From an uncultured Bacillota bacterium (GTDB lineage Bacteria > Bacillota > Clostridia > Lachnospirales > Lachnospiraceae), in the NCBI GenBank assembly GCA_949291945.1, contig CASEXH010000009.1:27953-91952 (forward strand): 64,000 bases of DNA, in the 5' to 3' direction. This document shows positions 62,490-64,000 of the stretch, in pieces; position 1 is the first letter of the stretch; every line of letters begins with the position of its first letter. The notes under the pieces are model-generated. The model searched no databases. It saw nothing but the letters and a program-made list of their open reading frames with translations, and had not been told where the DNA came from. A program made the translations under genes and the position numbers.

Positions 62490-62615
62490 AAAAACCTCTC
62501 TACTTATTTTGTGAATAGCATACAAAACATCGTTTGTATCATGGAACAGACCATTCTGATGGTACAATCCGTGATATTATATACCTTGTATGGAGGAACT
62601 TCAAGAAAATATTTC

Positions 62616-64000
62616 TTATTTCTTTGCCTCAGGGCTGTCATCAACAAGCATAATCTTACAGCGCTTCTTATAGCACGCAATACCATATTTCAGGATATGC
62701 TCTACCCCTTCTTCCTGAAGTTCTTCCTGATATCCTTTGCGCTCAATTTGCCGCAAGGCTTCTTGGCAGGCGTCCTCCAGTTTACCGTTTTCTGCATATT
62801 TCACCTCAATTACAATGCCGATTTCTTCGTCCTCATTCCTCACAAGAATATCACTGTATCCGTCTCCAGATTCTTCATTAGAAGATATGATCCATGTATC
62901 CTTATAGCCCAGGAGACCCAGAAGGATACCATGATAAAAATTTTCCTTCTTTGATTTTTTCACAAAAGTATCCCGGATACTGATCGTCTTTCGCAGAAAG
63001 TCCGAAAATCTCTGCTCCACCTCCTCTGCCGCTCCGTTTTGAAGAGCATTGCAAAAAGCCTTTACAGCATCCCCGTTCTTTTTGATATTCTCCTTAAAAA
63101 AATCCATGATCTGTTCTATAAAGATCTCACGGATCTCCAAATTGGGAATTGCCAGATAAAAGCTTTTTCTTTCCGGTTTTCCACGCTGTGTAAGGTAGCC
63201 GGTGGTAAAAAGAATACTCCAAATATTGTCAATAGAATTGTACATATCTTTATAAGTCAGTTCCTGATGGATTTCTTTTTTAATAACCTCTCCTGCAACA
63301 AGTCTTTCAATCTCATTCTTTGTTGTACCGATGTCTGCCCTCTGGATAAACTTCCTTACCACTTCATTACTGCTGGTATTAGACCAGTAGTTCTGGGGCA
63401 AGGCATTACTATCGGCACGGAGTTCATCACAATAGTTGACAACATCCCATGGACAATACACCTCCACATTGCCAAACCGATATCCGTCATACCATTCCTT
63501 AACATCTCCATAATTCCGGGAAAGATCATAATATTCTAACAGTTCTCTTACTTCGCTGTCTGTAAATCCAAAATATTCATCAAATCGCACATCTGCCACA
63601 GATAAAACCTTCAGATTGTTCAAGCCGGTAAAAATACTTTCTTTGGAGATACGCATGCAGCCGGTCAGCACCGCAAATTCCAGACTGTCATTGGTTTTCA
63701 ATGCCTGCTGAAACAGATTACGGATCAGTACGAGCATCTGGTCATAATATCCCTGTTCAAAAGCTTTTGAGAATGGCACATCATACTCATCTATCAAAAG
63801 GATCACTTTCCGTCCATAATGCTTTTCCAAAAGTTCCGACAATACCTTTAAGCTGCCGTATAAAACAGCTTCACTCATATCTGCCCGCAGTAATGCCGTA
63901 TATGATATTGTCAAGATTAGTTGACACATTTTCCTCAAGGATTTTGTGATATTGTCAAGATTAGTTGACACATTTTCCTCAAGGATTTTGTATCCTATGC
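62616..64000 (-). CDS. AAA-ATPase/PD-(D/E)XK nuclease-like protein, 5' end beyond window
   Basis: A frame open to the window edge. The recognisable part has IDEYDVPFSKAFEQGYY (Walker B), LTGCMRISKESIFTGLNNL, FDEYFGFTDSEVRELLEYY and WYDGYRFG, then a C-terminal nuclease-like region (IGIVIEVKYAENGKL). The normal N-terminus with the Walker A is not seen; instead two 44-base copies are read in different frames (63904-63991). GTG at 63971 is a formal start, but the frame continues upstream. The lineage is often found in many copies per genome and is of unknown function. Confidence 0.7.
   Translation of the reverse strand, partial: IGYKILEENVSTNLDNITKSLRKMCQLILTISYTALLRADMSEAVLYGSLKVLSELLEKHYGRKVILLIDEYDVPFSKAFEQGYYDQMLVLIRNLFQQALKTNDSLEFAVLTGCMRISKESIFTGLNNLKVLSVADVRFDEYFGFTDSEVRELLEYYDLSRNYGDVKEWYDGYRFGNVEVYCPWDVVNYCDELRADSNALPQNYWSNTSSNEVVRKFIQRADIGTTKNEIERLVAGEVIKKEIHQELTYKDMYNSIDNIWSILFTTGYLTQRGKPERKSFYLAIPNLEIREIFIEQIMDFFKENIKKNGDAVKAFCNALQNGAAEEVEQRFSDFLRKTISIRDTFVKKSKKENFYHGILLGLLGYKDTWIISSNEESGDGYSDILVRNEDEEIGIVIEVKYAENGKLEDACQEALRQIERKGYQEELQEEGVEHILKYGIACYKKRCKIMLVDDSPEAKK
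63904..63991. repeat. tandem 44-base duplication inside a coding frame
   Basis: Two identical copies, 63904-63947 and 63948-63991, each with the dyad TGTCAA-N6-TTGACA. Since 44 is not a multiple of 3, the two copies are translated in different frames without any stop. Confidence 0.9.

Noticed and set aside
1..64000. CRISPR arrays, tRNAs, rRNAs, prophage or complete insertion sequences
   Set aside because: No spaced direct repeats, cloverleaf genes, transposases or phage genes were recognised; only the 44-base tandem repeat at the right edge hints at a mobile element.

Overview
The window is a contiguous stretch of chromosome from a Gram-positive anaerobe of the Clostridia, most likely a gut Lachnospiraceae (Blautia/Ruminococcus-like; genus uncertain). 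This rests on gene order (trmD-rimM-khpA-rpsP-ffh-ylxM; plsX-acpP-rnc-smc-ftsY; B12 radical SAM pair-rng-rplU-prp-rpmA-obgE-yhbY-nadD-yqeK-rsfS), Firmicute-type signals (strong GGAGG ribosome binding sites, TTGACA-17-TATAAT promoters, a tryptophan T-box, an L21 leader, GAAC-N4-GTTC LexA boxes), and many oxygen-sensitive Fe-S or radical enzymes. No rRNA, tRNA, complete IS, prophage or CRISPR array was seen.

Layout. 1-3.6 kb: translation/SRP operon, minus strand. 3.6-6.9 kb: nickel-pincer cofactor genes larE/larC, divergent from a DUF362 ferredoxin protein. 7-14.8 kb: plsX-acpP-rnc-smc-ftsY-ilvA. 14.9-19.3 kb: lipoprotein, rpmF/yceD, ackA, and divergent tmcAL. 19.3-21 kb: PadR regulator plus an unusual HAAS-SEDS membrane protein. 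21.2-27.2 kb: polA-coaE-walJ-ACT-PFL. 27.3-31 kb: galK-galT and a fused ArsR-type regulator. 31-34.6 kb: GntR-controlled ABC exporter. 34.6-41.6 kb: thioesterase, aspartate kinase, pyrBI, pheA and a DUF815 ATPase. 41.6-44 kb: RNase P RNA, an AraC gene remnant and a T-box-controlled trpB2. 44-49.5 kb: aldose epimerase and glycerol-1-phosphate dehydrogenase, then a split three-gene ATP-driven Fe-S dehydratase-like system. 49.6-52.7 kb: YczE-like membrane protein, LacI regulator, and the divergent yneA/lexA SOS pair. 52.8-62.5 kb: the ribosome-maturation / RNase G / radical SAM super-operon. 62.6-64 kb: an AAA-ATPase/nuclease-like gene running off the window, with a 44-bp tandem duplication in its coding sequence.

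Most of the region is core housekeeping. The least ordinary parts are the HAAS-SEDS fusion that lacks expected SEDS catalytic residues, the divergent LarC with a three-cysteine LarE but no LarA/LarB beside them, the split Fe-S ATPase/dehydratase operon behind a new palindromic site, the nested terminator/promoter/operator ahead of the GntR-ABC operon, the quadruple LexA-box region, and the frame-shifting tandem repeat at the right edge.

All calls come from reading the sequence. Family names reflect recognised motifs, not database searches. Start sites were moved from the longest ORF where a ribosome binding site clearly decided it.
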